IMG/VR virus record: IMGVR_UViG_3300037140_000043
Location: 1-28,356 of that record
Direction: 5' to 3' (one strand)
Origin: a virus
DNA length: 28,356 nt
This document shows positions 15,367-22,797 of the stretch, in pieces. The translations under genes were made by a program, and so were the position numbers. The notes beneath the pieces are model-generated. The model had not been told where the DNA came from and did not search any database. It saw only the letters and a list, made by a program, of their open reading frames with translations. Positions within the stretch are counted from its first letter, which is position 1; every line of letters starts with the position of its first letter.

Positions 15367-18300
15367 ATGCCGAGGATAAACGAACAACCAAGGAGTCTCT
15401 ATGAAACGCCCGAAGGTCCCGGTTGGGGCACACATCAAAGCACACTGGCCGAAAGCCCCGAGGGCAATGGCCAAGCTCAAATAGATGATCCCTACTTCCC
15501 GACTGCCGAGGATGCAGTAGAAGCCAATCGGGCATCTTTCGCGGCCCATGGGCAGGCCAACCATGCTCTTCTTCGTCCCGAGGTCCTACAGGGCGCTCTA
15601 GGCCGCGCACAGAACCAGTACAACTATACGGGCAGCATGGCCAACGCAGCAGCGGCACTCGCTCATGGCGTAGGACAGGCGCAAGCGTTTGAGGATGGCA
15701 ACAAGCGTACAGCCTATTGGTTGACCCATCACTTCCTGCATGAAAATGGGTACGGCCAGATCGCCCCAAGCGATGATGAGGAGCTAGCTGACCATCTCAT
15801 TGGGTATGGAGAGGGCACGCACTCGATGGAAGACACGGCAAACATGTTCCGGGGTCGCGGGCACATCTCTCGCACAGCCAACATCCTTGATGAAATCCAT
15901 GCAGAACTGTCACCCTTGGTATGGGACAACCCCGCCGCGACCAAGCCAGTCCTCAAGCCTCTCCACGCGCACTGGATCAAGAAGTCGATTTACGATACAC
16001 TCGAACATGCGGGTTACACAAACGTGGAGGATTGGCTCACTCTTGTGCTGACGGGAAGTTTGACTACGTACCAGTATTCAGAGGACTCGGACTGCGACGT
16101 GAGCTTGTTTATCGACAGTCGTATTTTTCCTGAGTGGTCCCGCGCAGAGATGATCGCGCTCATGGTAGATAAGCTCGATGGCAGACAGATGCCGGGAACG
16201 CCGTTTCCTCTTCAAGACTTCGTGGTCGGCGGAGGTATCAAGCCCAATGACCTATACAAGCCGGGACTGCGTTCCGGCTATGACATCGACACGAACCAGT
16301 GGATCGTGCCTCCCGAGAAGAACCGCGTGCATGATGTGAAATCAGAACAAGGAGGCTTCTACGCATGGGCGCTCCAGATGGCAGACAAGATGGAACGCCT
16401 TCTGCGCTACGAGCCCGACGCGGCGATTCGCTTCTGGCACTCGATCCACAAGAAACGCCAGATCGACATGAAGAAGGGCAAGGGCGACTATGCCGAGTCC
16501 AACATCATCTACAAGATGCTGGCCAATCGCGGGCTCTTTCCTCAGATCAGCGGCGTAAGCGGCGAGTACATCGCTAAGACGGCCGCAAGCGATTGGTTCG
16601 CCCCGAGCTATATGGTGCCGGATGAGACGAAGCACGCGATCCACGAGTGGGCGCACACGCTTCCGTGGCCACTGGGTTCGCGCATGGCACCCCCTGATCG
16701 CTATCACGTCACGGGCGTCTACAGTCCGAGTGGTTTTGGGGACCCGAGTCACCACGACTGGGCGGAGTCACATAGCGGACTCACGTATCCTGTGCAGACA
16801 ACAGGGGTCGAGAGTTTCTCTCCGCCCAAAGTCGGCGAGCAAGCACCGGTCGTCATGCGCGTGCATCATCCGCAATTGGAGGCAGATACGGAACGTTTGA
16901 TGGACGAAGCGCAGCAACGCGGCCTACCAGTCTCGCGCTTCCCCGGTGGCTACAAGCCTCATATCACTCTGGGCTACAGTCCGACTCCGCTAGAGGTCGA
17001 GCATCCGAACATGAACTTCAAAGTCGGCCCGCTACGCGACCTCCATTCCTACTACGACGAGTTGAAGCAGCAGCGCGAAGGAAAGACTTCCGTGCAGACC
17101 CCGATGGGCTTCCAGACGATGTTCCATGTTTCTCCGCGCAAGAATCGCGAGTCGATCCTAGAGCATGGTCTAGAGGGACATGAGCAGGGACGCCGCGAGG
17201 AGTCGCCGTGGGACTACACTTGGCCGCAGCCTCCGGGCAACTATCTCTTTGACAATCTCGATGATGCGCGCGCATACACGCACACGATGCATCAGCAGAT
17301 CAATCCCCGCGAGCCGGGAGAGTACGGGCATGATAATGAGGACTACGAAGAAGATCGATACGAGTACCCTGATCCTCCCGAGGGTTTTGAGGACTGGCCC
17401 GAGGAGGAGCAAGAGGCGTGGCACGATGAGGCGGAACCTGTCGAGCGAAACGACGATCCTAACGGAATGGACATCTACTCGGTGCAGGCTCATGGTCTGC
17501 CCATAGCTCCGGACCCCGAGGCGCTAGTAAGTCAGAAGGCGCATGACAACGACTGGGACCTCGGTCGCATTCATGATGAGCAGGAGAGGTTGCGTGCTGA
17601 GGAGACGGGGCGCGGATACGATCCAGATAGTCCAAACGAGGAATTGGGCGGCTACCACGGCACCGAGCCCAAGCGTTACTACGTGCCAACGGCCGTACAG
17701 CCATCGCGCCTCGCATTGGAGGAGCACCATCCCTCTTGGGGCCTAACGCCCGAGCATTCAGAAGAGGCTCACGAAGAGACAAACGACAAAGAGATACCGA
17801 CGCCATGGGCGAAGATACCCTTCACGGAACGTCCGGTTCCCGGTCATGAGGCGAAGATCGCAGGCAATCCGCAAGTGGCGAAGTTCGTGTACCACCCGAA
17901 CAGCAATCGTCTACTCTTGGGCCAGATGGGTCGTGAGGAGGGCGAGCATTCAACGCACTCGGAACTCGCCCATCACCCAATATGGGAAGATGTGCTACCT
18001 AAGGAAATGGCGTTTGGGGACATCAACGAGAACGGTTACGTCACAACGCATGCTAGGCCGCAGATCAGCTTGGACCACGATGACATGAATCAGTATCAGA
18101 AGCAGTATATGACCGAGGAGGCTCTTCGTCGCGCGGTGCCGGGGGCTCAGTTCACGAATCCGACTAAGAAGCTCAATCCTGCTTGGGAGCTACCGAGTGA
18201 TCCTGAGGTCACATATATGGGTAAGCCGCCAGTCGTGACACCACGAAATGAACCCGAGGAGCGTTGGCAGTTCAAGGCGAGCAACCCAGTCGCCCACAAG

Positions 18301-18669
18301 GTCTATGACGAGACAATGCAGATGGGTGGCAGCACGCGTGATCTCTACGGCAACGGGCCGACTGCGCGTTATGGCTTTGCTCCTGACCTGGCCACCCAGA
18401 CGCCGATACCCGAGGATCAATTCAGTCCTCAGGCCGTGGAAGACTTTATCGCCAGGTTCAAGGATCGTCTCCATGAGCCGGGGAAATACGTCGGGGCCTG
18501 GAAGCACGAGGGCAACATTGTGCTCGATGTGACCGAAGGCCATGATGATCACGATGAAGCTTATCAGCGAGCCTGGAACGGTCATCAGAAGAGCATGTGG
18601 GATTCGGTTGCGAATCAGGAAGTCCCTGTTCGTGGCCTAGATTACGAACAGCCCTTGACAGCGCAGTAG
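15367..18669 (+). CDS. Giant multidomain protein: Fic, nucleotidyltransferase, 2H phosphoesterase, ADP-ribosyltransferase-like
   Basis: An 1100-residue protein; ATG 15367 behind AAAGAG is the only usable start before the first domain. In order: a Fic/Doc domain (about 1-150) with FEDGNKRTA at 108-116, but Gln106 where the catalytic His is expected. A minimal nucleotidyltransferase (about 215-400) has GS at 230-231 and DxD at 242/244. A 2H phosphoesterase (about 425-565) has YHVTG with H447 and KPHITL with H532. An ADP-ribosyltransferase/KptA-like domain (about 580-710) has FHVSP with H587, GNYLF with Y626 and an IYSVQA strand. An acidic linker follows, then a module FVYHPNSNRLLLG (about 838-905) that recurs in the other giant protein, and a C-terminal domain (about 1015-1090). 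Partners and substrates unknown; the cluster suggests RNA, nucleotide or protein modification. Confidence 0.85.
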   Translation: MPRINEQPRSLYETPEGPGWGTHQSTLAESPEGNGQAQIDDPYFPTAEDAVEANRASFAAHGQANHALLRPEVLQGALGRAQNQYNYTGSMANAAAALAHGVGQAQAFEDGNKRTAYWLTHHFLHENGYGQIAPSDDEELADHLIGYGEGTHSMEDTANMFRGRGHISRTANILDEIHAELSPLVWDNPAATKPVLKPLHAHWIKKSIYDTLEHAGYTNVEDWLTLVLTGSLTTYQYSEDSDCDVSLFIDSRIFPEWSRAEMIALMVDKLDGRQMPGTPFPLQDFVVGGGIKPNDLYKPGLRSGYDIDTNQWIVPPEKNRVHDVKSEQGGFYAWALQMADKMERLLRYEPDAAIRFWHSIHKKRQIDMKKGKGDYAESNIIYKMLANRGLFPQISGVSGEYIAKTAASDWFAPSYMVPDETKHAIHEWAHTLPWPLGSRMAPPDRYHVTGVYSPSGFGDPSHHDWAESHSGLTYPVQTTGVESFSPPKVGEQAPVVMRVHHPQLEADTERLMDEAQQRGLPVSRFPGGYKPHITLGYSPTPLEVEHPNMNFKVGPLRDLHSYYDELKQQREGKTSVQTPMGFQTMFHVSPRKNRESILEHGLEGHEQGRREESPWDYTWPQPPGNYLFDNLDDARAYTHTMHQQINPREPGEYGHDNEDYEEDRYEYPDPPEGFEDWPEEEQEAWHDEAEPVERNDDPNGMDIYSVQAHGLPIAPDPEALVSQKAHDNDWDLGRIHDEQERLRAEETGRGYDPDSPNEELGGYHGTEPKRYYVPTAVQPSRLALEEHHPSWGLTPEHSEEAHEETNDKEIPTPWAKIPFTERPVPGHEAKIAGNPQVAKFVYHPNSNRLLLGQMGREEGEHSTHSELAHHPIWEDVLPKEMAFGDINENGYVTTHARPQISLDHDDMNQYQKQYMTEEALRRAVPGAQFTNPTKKLNPAWELPSDPEVTYMGKPPVVTPRNEPEERWQFKASNPVAHKVYDETMQMGGSTRDLYGNGPTARYGFAPDLATQTPIPEDQFSPQAVEDFIARFKDRLHEPGKYVGAWKHEGNIVLDVTEGHDDHDEAYQRAWNGHQKSMWDSVANQEVPVRGLDYEQPLTAQ

Positions 18670-18684
18670 CGTATCCTGTATACT
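18655..18684 (+). promoter_or_regulatory. Sigma70-type promoter TTGACA-18-TATACT
   Basis: A perfect TTGACA (18655-18660) overlaps the end of the second giant gene and is followed after 18 nt by TATACT (18679-18684). ATG 18692 comes 7 nt later, the leaderless spacing seen elsewhere in the window. That ATG opens only a 25-codon frame in the sequence as given. Confidence 0.7.
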
Positions 18685-18691
18685 ATGGGCT

Positions 18692-18860
18692 ATGCCCCGA
18701 TACCCTGAAAACCAAGTTGGATCGCGCCGTAGGGAGCGCCATTGCTCGCGAGAACGCGGCTGTACTTGAGGAAGAGCACACAGGCAAGCCTGTGGATACG
18801 CCGGACCGTCAATGGTTCCGTGAGCTTATCGCTGAGCCCCTAGATGAGGAGCAGTCATGA
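18692..18860 (+). pseudogene. Small gene apparently broken by one base near its start
   Basis: The leaderless ATG at 18692 runs into a CCCC tract (18695-18698) and then into a frame that stops after 25 codons. If the tract held three C instead of four, the same ATG would read through LKTKLDRAVGSAIAREN to the TGA at 18858-18860, making a 55-residue acidic protein. Without that change, the downstream frame can only start at a non-ATG codon such as TTG 18717 (47 residues), with no good ribosome site. The stop overlaps the next start (ATGA), showing that this frame ends where a real gene should. It could be a sequencing indel, a mutation or a frameshifted gene. Function unknown. Confidence 0.5.
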
Positions 18861-19009
18861 TCATCACGCCATATAACCACGAGACAGACGAGACGCCAGA
18901 GCTTGGCGTCTTCATCGAAGCCGACTCGCTTGAGGAAGCTGAGGAGAAGCTGCGGGAGCTTGGACGCGAGGACCTTCCCCTGCTCATGACGAATGACCCC
19001 TCGGTATGA
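18857..19009 (+). CDS. 50-aa acidic protein of unknown function
   Basis: A 50-residue frame from ATG 18857 overlapping the stop before it. Content: short strands (IITPY, GVFIEAD), then a helix SLEEAEEKLRELG. The outline recalls the strand-helix layout of small regulatory proteins, but no family is recognised. Both ends overlap neighbours (ATGA at 18857; TATGAG at 19006), which supports coding. Confidence 0.55.
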   Translation: MIITPYNHETDETPELGVFIEADSLEEAEEKLRELGREDLPLLMTNDPSV

Positions 19010-19173
19010 GCGTCACGGAGCCCGACAAGATGACGACGGCGCTGCGCATCGCGCAGACTGCCACTGGCCTCTTTTCGCCTGAGGAGATAGAACAGTCTCT
19101 TGCGCGCGATCTCGACCTGGACGAGCGACAGGTTTCTGCTATCATGCAGAGAGTCAACGCACGGTGGAATTGA
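19006..19173 (+). CDS. 55-aa helical protein, possibly HTH-like
   Basis: A 55-residue frame starting on the stop of the previous gene. Two or three helices can be seen (TTALRIAQTATGLF; SPEEIEQSLARDL; DERQVSAIMQRVNARW), with the last two in an arrangement like a small helix-turn-helix. No named family. It ends 26 nt before the next gene. Confidence 0.5.
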   Translation: MSVTEPDKMTTALRIAQTATGLFSPEEIEQSLARDLDLDERQVSAIMQRVNARWN

Positions 19174-19187
19174 CGACCGTACTGCGT

Positions 19188-19193
19188 CATAAT
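19188..19193 (+). promoter_or_regulatory. Possible -10 box CATAAT, leaderless gene
   Basis: CATAAT ends 6 nt before ATG 19200, matching the spacing of the other leaderless starts. A TTGACG at 19170-19175 is too close (12 nt) to be a standard -35 box, and no ribosome site is present. Tentative. Confidence 0.35.
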
Positions 19194-19199
19194 GACTGA

Positions 19200-20426
19200 A
19201 TGTCGTGGTCTAAGGTTATCTCAACGCAAGATATAGGGTCCTGGGAGGAGGATTACTACCGTCTCGCGCTCGCCGACGCGCCACCCGAGCTACCGGCGCA
19301 CTCTTTGCGTATCGGACACACGGACGCAACATGGTTTTCGGTCACGCCGGGGGTCGCTCATGTCTTCGCCAGTGGGGGTTCGATCCTCGACCGCGAGTAT
19401 GCTTGCCGCATCGTGGAGGCGCAGCTAGTTGGCCACGGCATCGAGCGGGCGCAGTATCGTCTCGATTGGGATCACGCCGACACGCAGTTGATCAAGGAAG
19501 CGGACTGGAACGATATCGAAGCAAAGGCCAAGCGTCTTATCCAGTCAGGCAAAGTCCACATCCTGCGCAACAGCGCTCAGATCATCGCTGGCCACGTCGA
19601 AGGCGATCACGGCGACTACACGACAGAAATCACACGGCAGGACCCAAGCTCGCAGGCTATCTCGCTCTGGTCGTGCGGCTGTAAGTGGGATCAGTTCGCC
19701 TGGCAACGCACTCGTCAGTGGAAGAAGTACGAGGGTCGGGTGTGCTCTCATGTGCTGGCCACCTACTGGCTTGCGCAGACAATGCCTCTCGATGAAGAAA
19801 CGGGACCCGGCGCTGAAGGCCCGCAAGCGCCGCAGGAAGGCGGTCCTGGAGCCGTTCCAGCGCCAGAAGGCATGGCGCAGGTCCCTGGTGGCGGCACGGG
19901 TATGGTGCCTCCAGCGACCGCTCCTGGCCCGCAACAGCCTGGGATGCAGAATCAGATAGCCCCCATACCGGCTGGACCAGGCACGCCTCCTCCGGGGCAA
20001 GCGCCCGAGCCACCTGAACTCATTCCGCAGTACCCGCATGATCCCTCCCTTCAGCCCGCGATCAATCCTGTGTCCGTCCCTGGCCTCAAGCCACAGACGC
20101 CACTCAACCCGATCCAGTCTCCAGGCGGCACGTTCTCCCACGTCGCGGCGCAGCAGTTCACGAACGGACAGATGGTCCAGTTGAAACAGGAGGACGTTGG
20201 GCAGACCGTTGGCTTGAATGCAGGCCAGACGGCCACTATTCCGGCCAACAGCATTGGCGAGGTCCTTGGTTCTGATCCTCTAGGGCTCGTGAACGTCTAC
20301 TTCGCGGGACCGCAGGCTCAAGCTGGTAGAATGGAACCTCACGGCATCACAGGATGGTTCTGGCCAAAGGACTTGATCCCACGCGGAGGCATTCAGCCTC
20401 CCGGACCCGCCGTGCAACGACGATGA
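19200..20426 (+). CDS. SWIM zinc-finger protein with Pro/Gly-rich linker
   Basis: A 408-residue protein. The N-terminal domain (about 1-150) is mixed alpha/beta with no known motif. It leads into a SWIM zinc finger with C159-x-C161, 20 residues, then C182-x-H184 (WSCGCKW ... VCSHV). SWIM fingers bind DNA or proteins and occur in recombination and transposition factors. Residues about 200-310 are a Pro/Gly/Gln-rich linker like the one in the portal. The C-terminal 90 residues form an SH3-like beta domain that ends in a Trp-rich segment (GITGWFWPKDLI). It lies behind the two giant genes and may be a virion or DNA-handling protein. No ribosome site; a possible -10 lies 6 nt upstream of the ATG. 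Confidence 0.78.
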   Translation: MSWSKVISTQDIGSWEEDYYRLALADAPPELPAHSLRIGHTDATWFSVTPGVAHVFASGGSILDREYACRIVEAQLVGHGIERAQYRLDWDHADTQLIKEADWNDIEAKAKRLIQSGKVHILRNSAQIIAGHVEGDHGDYTTEITRQDPSSQAISLWSCGCKWDQFAWQRTRQWKKYEGRVCSHVLATYWLAQTMPLDEETGPGAEGPQAPQEGGPGAVPAPEGMAQVPGGGTGMVPPATAPGPQQPGMQNQIAPIPAGPGTPPPGQAPEPPELIPQYPHDPSLQPAINPVSVPGLKPQTPLNPIQSPGGTFSHVAAQQFTNGQMVQLKQEDVGQTVGLNAGQTATIPANSIGEVLGSDPLGLVNVYFAGPQAQAGRMEPHGITGWFWPKDLIPRGGIQPPGPAVQRR

Positions 20427-20614
20427 ACCTAAGGTTTGCCATCAAAGAAATCAAGAACCTGATCGTCTGCCGACTAAAGCAAGCGGGTGAGCTATGGGCC
20501 TCGTGGAATCCGCAGCCTACGTGGCGCGAAGTCTTGCGTTTGACGATCTACGAGACAATCGCTGTTGTTGTGCTAATCATCTTGATCGAAGTCGTTACCG
20601 AACTCATTGCTTGA
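20423..20614 (+). CDS. Small single-pass membrane protein
   Basis: A 63-residue protein starting at ATG 20423 in the ATGA overlap with the SWIM gene. It has a basic N-terminal helix with one Cys, a Trp-rich middle (LWASWNPQPTW) and a C-terminal membrane helix (TIAVVVLIILIEVVTELIA). No family recognised. A promoter for the next gene starts close to its stop. Confidence 0.55.
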   Translation: MNLRFAIKEIKNLIVCRLKQAGELWASWNPQPTWREVLRLTIYETIAVVVLIILIEVVTELIA

Positions 20615-20639
20615 CTTTGGTTCATCGCTCTGATATTAT
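20611..20639 (+). promoter_or_regulatory. Sigma70-type promoter TTGACT-17-TATTAT with extended -10
   Basis: TTGACT (20611-20616), an exact 17-nt spacer, and TATTAT (20634-20639) preceded by TGA make a strong extended promoter. ATG 20648 follows after 8 nt, so the transcript is leaderless. It overlaps the stop of the gene before it. Confidence 0.75.
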
Positions 20640-20647
20640 CTAGGGCT

Positions 20648-20872
20648 ATGCGATACGAAAGTGGTTCTGGCAGTGCGCAGTTGATGGACGATGCTGTGCG
20701 CGTGAGCAAAGGCGTAGCGGCCAATCAATCGCAGGAAAGCCTGGACGACCAGTTGAAAGACATGCTCGTCCTCGCTACGCGCTTTGGCCTGTACGACGCG
20801 GCCGACTGGCTCAAGGACCTTCTGGGTCATCGCGAACGGTTCCAACAAGACTACGGGGAGCTACCGACATGA
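20648..20872 (+). CDS. Small helical protein of unknown function
   Basis: A 74-residue protein made mostly of helices (SLDDQLKDMLVLATRFGL; AADWLKDLL). It is the first gene of the small-gene run from 20.6 to 22.8 kb and is expressed from the best promoter in the region, leaderless. No cysteines, signal or known motif. Its stop overlaps the next start. Confidence 0.6.
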   Translation: MRYESGSGSAQLMDDAVRVSKGVAANQSQESLDDQLKDMLVLATRFGLYDAADWLKDLLGHRERFQQDYGELPT

Positions 20873-20997
20873 GCGCGGGAGAACTACTTCAGAAGTACGA
20901 AAGCGAGTACTTCGAGTTGCGGAAAAGGATGGATCACGCCGAGGCCGTCTGTGAGCTTCGCTCGTACGACTATGAGATGGGTCGGCGAGCAGAATGA
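20869..20997 (+). CDS. 42-aa helical protein
   Basis: A 42-residue frame from ATG 20869 (ATGA overlap) to TGA 20997. It is nearly all one amphipathic, charged helix (GELLQKYESEYFELRKRMDH), like a coiled-coil segment. No family recognised; coding is supported by overlaps on both sides. Confidence 0.5.
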   Translation: MSAGELLQKYESEYFELRKRMDHAEAVCELRSYDYEMGRRAE

Positions 20998-21095
20998 TCG
21001 CGGCGCTCTCTTTCGGATGGGCATTCTTGGGCGCGATAGGCGCTTGTGTGCTCATCAGCTATCTGGGCTATGTCCTCTTGGGAGGGCGACTCTGA
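20994..21095 (+). CDS. 33-aa membrane peptide
   Basis: A 33-residue frame from ATG 20994 to TGA 21095. It is almost entirely hydrophobic, a single membrane helix (GAIGACVLISYLGYVLL) with a short basic end. Starts and stops overlap both neighbours. It may be a small membrane peptide; no function can be read. Confidence 0.45.
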   Translation: MIAALSFGWAFLGAIGACVLISYLGYVLLGGRL

Positions 21096-21355
21096 TGTGG
21101 CGCGATTCTCAATCGCCCCCGGAGGGCCAGCCCGAGCGCAGAAAGCGCAGGGCTCGCTATCTCAAGGCTCGCCAGGAGCAGCGCAGCTTGGCGGTCGCTC
21201 AGGCGCATTACGGCGGGATGCTCGATGACATCTCGACCGAAAGCTTGATCGTACAGCGCGTGAAAACAAGCGAGGACGTATGCGCTTGGCTTTTGACGCT
21301 ACGGCAAATCCACAACGCTGAGATTGCTTTGGCGGAGTTGCTAGAGGAGGCATGA
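21095..21355 (+). CDS. Small basic/helical protein of unknown function
   Basis: An 86-residue protein with a very basic N-terminal part (ERRKRRARYLKARQEQR), then a helical acidic C-terminal half. The start ATG 21095 lies on the last base of the preceding stop (TGATG). The frame stays open upstream but that part is a shadow. The basic segment suggests nucleic-acid contact; no family recognised. Confidence 0.58.
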   Translation: MWRDSQSPPEGQPERRKRRARYLKARQEQRSLAVAQAHYGGMLDDISTESLIVQRVKTSEDVCAWLLTLRQIHNAEIALAELLEEA

Positions 21356-21765
21356 TGACATTCGCTGATCTCAGAGCGTCGCTTGAAGACCGCGTTCGGA
21401 CGCTCGAACATGCGTATAGCGCTGAAATCGATGTGCCACTTGCTAAGCAGAACCGGTACAACGTTTACACGCTTGAGGGTCGGCTGGAAGAGGCACGCGC
21501 CATCCTGCGCCTTGTAGCTTCCGTAGACACGCGACCTGCGCTCATGCAGATAGATGCCGATGGTAGCGTCGAGCTTGTCATCAGCGACCCCGAGCCCGAG
21601 TGGGGTGAGCAGCAGCGCGGTGACTGGCCGATATCTACCTTTGCTGATCTATTGGTCCCGCGTGAGGAACGAGCGCGTATCAAGAAGATCGTCACGACTC
21701 CCGTTGCAACGTGCGAGGACGATGCTGAGCCTGGCACTGATCGACACGATCCAGGGCGGTGCTAG
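21352..21765 (+). CDS. Protein of unknown function, helical N-terminus
   Basis: A 137-residue protein. The N-terminal 60 residues are coiled-coil-like helices (DLRASLEDRVRTLEHAYSAE). A short beta segment follows (ALMQIDADGSVELVISD), then an acidic C-terminus. Two ATGs (21352, 21355) are possible; GAGGAGG just before suits the second better. No known domain. Confidence 0.6.
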   Translation: MMTFADLRASLEDRVRTLEHAYSAEIDVPLAKQNRYNVYTLEGRLEEARAILRLVASVDTRPALMQIDADGSVELVISDPEPEWGEQQRGDWPISTFADLLVPREERARIKKIVTTPVATCEDDAEPGTDRHDPGRC

Positions 21766-22050
21766 ATGATCTTCCGTGAAATCACCCCATCTCGCTATCG
21801 CGTGCTCGCGCATGAGGGCGACACGAAGTTTCGTGGCGTCGTAGAGAAGCACACCTTTCGCGACGAGAAAGGCATCACGCGAAGCTGGTGGCTCGCTCGT
21901 GGCGCAGACGCCGGATGGAAGGTGTCTACCAAGGGCAAGTTCAAGACTCGCAACGAGGCTGGTCGAGCGCTGCTTCAAGACGACAAGGAACCGTACGCAG
22001 ACAAACGTATGTCCTGGAAGAAGAAACAGGGCACTACGGTTGGGACATGA
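21766..22050 (+). CDS. Small beta-rich basic protein of unknown function
   Basis: A 94-residue basic protein that begins directly after the preceding stop. It looks like a small beta fold with repeated short strands (FREITPSRYRVLAHEG; RGVVEKHTFRD) and several Trp and Lys residues. No family recognised. Its stop overlaps the next start. Confidence 0.58.
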   Translation: MIFREITPSRYRVLAHEGDTKFRGVVEKHTFRDEKGITRSWWLARGADAGWKVSTKGKFKTRNEAGRALLQDDKEPYADKRMSWKKKQGTTVGT

Positions 22051-22250
22051 GGATGGATGCATTCGAGGCCCGCGATCAACTGAATGAGCCGTTTGAGGGT
22101 CAGCCCACGCAGGCGCATTTCGAAGCGATCCGTGTCCTGCATGATTTGCCAGCCGACGCTGAGATTGCGTGGGACCCTCATCGAGGGTGGTCCTATCGCA
22201 AGCCAATCGATCTCGATGAGATCAACTTCACCATCACGGTGGGCACATGA
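22047..22250 (+). CDS. Small acidic protein of unknown function
   Basis: A 67-residue protein from ATG 22047 (ATGA overlap). It has a helical N-terminal half (AHFEAIRVLHDLPADAEI) followed by a short strand region ending in TITVGT. The frame is open upstream only as a shadow of the neighbour. No family recognised. Confidence 0.55.
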   Translation: MRMDAFEARDQLNEPFEGQPTQAHFEAIRVLHDLPADAEIAWDPHRGWSYRKPIDLDEINFTITVGT

Positions 22251-22579
22251 TCACCGAGGTCCTTGAGGAGCGCGGCATGCTCGACCTGTCCGCGTGCCGG
22301 GACTGGAAGACCGGTGCCTCTCTCGGCGGGATGGCTCGCTGCAACCGCTGCGGATGGGAGGGCCTCCCTACATACTGGCGGGGCGAGGTCCTGACCGAAT
22401 GTCCGAAGTGCGAAGGCTTCGAGGACGGCGACCTTGATCTCTCAGATGCCGATCCGGATACGATCATCTGTCGCATTCGGCAACGTGTCCTCTTGCGCCC
22501 TCAGGCACCGAAGCAGGGACGGAACGAGCCATGCGCCTGCGGCAGCGGCAAGAAGTTCAAGAAGTGCTGCGGTCGCTGA
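22247..22579 (+). CDS. Zinc-ribbon protein with C-terminal SEC-C motif
   Basis: A 110-residue protein with two zinc sites. A Cys4 ribbon in the middle (CNRCGWEG and CPKCEG) is followed by a C-terminal SEC-C motif, CACGSGKKFKKCCGR. SEC-C is the zinc motif that ends SecA and also occurs on many nucleic-acid or protein-binding proteins; here it is an isolated tail. The stop overlaps the start of the next gene. Specific role unknown. Confidence 0.75.
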   Translation: MITEVLEERGMLDLSACRDWKTGASLGGMARCNRCGWEGLPTYWRGEVLTECPKCEGFEDGDLDLSDADPDTIICRIRQRVLLRPQAPKQGRNEPCACGSGKKFKKCCGR

Positions 22580-22785
22580 TGTTCTACTACCTGGGCATTC
22601 CTGTGGAGATCGTGCCTGATCCCAACGTCAAGGGCAAGCGGGCCATTGAGTTTGGGTTGGGCTACGTCAACGCACGTTGGCCAGATGGTAAGGTCTACAC
22701 GCATTGGCGGGCACAACTCTATCCGACGCCTTGGCCATCGCTCTCACTCGCGCAGGCCGCTCTTGCAGGCGTTAGCCTAGTCTGA
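22579..22785 (+). CDS. Small protein of unknown function
   Basis: A 68-residue protein starting at ATG 22579 on the SEC-C gene's stop (TGATG). It has several aromatic residues and likely strands (PVEIVPDPNVKGKRAIEFGL) with a C-terminal Ala/Leu-rich helix. The frame upstream of this ATG is a shadow. No family recognised. It ends just before a promoter. Confidence 0.55.
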   Translation: MFYYLGIPVEIVPDPNVKGKRAIEFGLGYVNARWPDGKVYTHWRAQLYPTPWPSLSLAQAALAGVSLV

Positions 22786-22791
22786 TATACT
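22763..22791 (+). promoter_or_regulatory. Extended -10 promoter TGATATACT, leaderless gene
   Basis: TGATATACT (22783-22791) has TTGCAG at 22763-22768 spaced 17 nt from TATACT. ATG 22798 follows after 6 nt with no ribosome site. It drives the next two or three small genes. Confidence 0.65.
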
Positions 22792-22797
22792 ATATTC

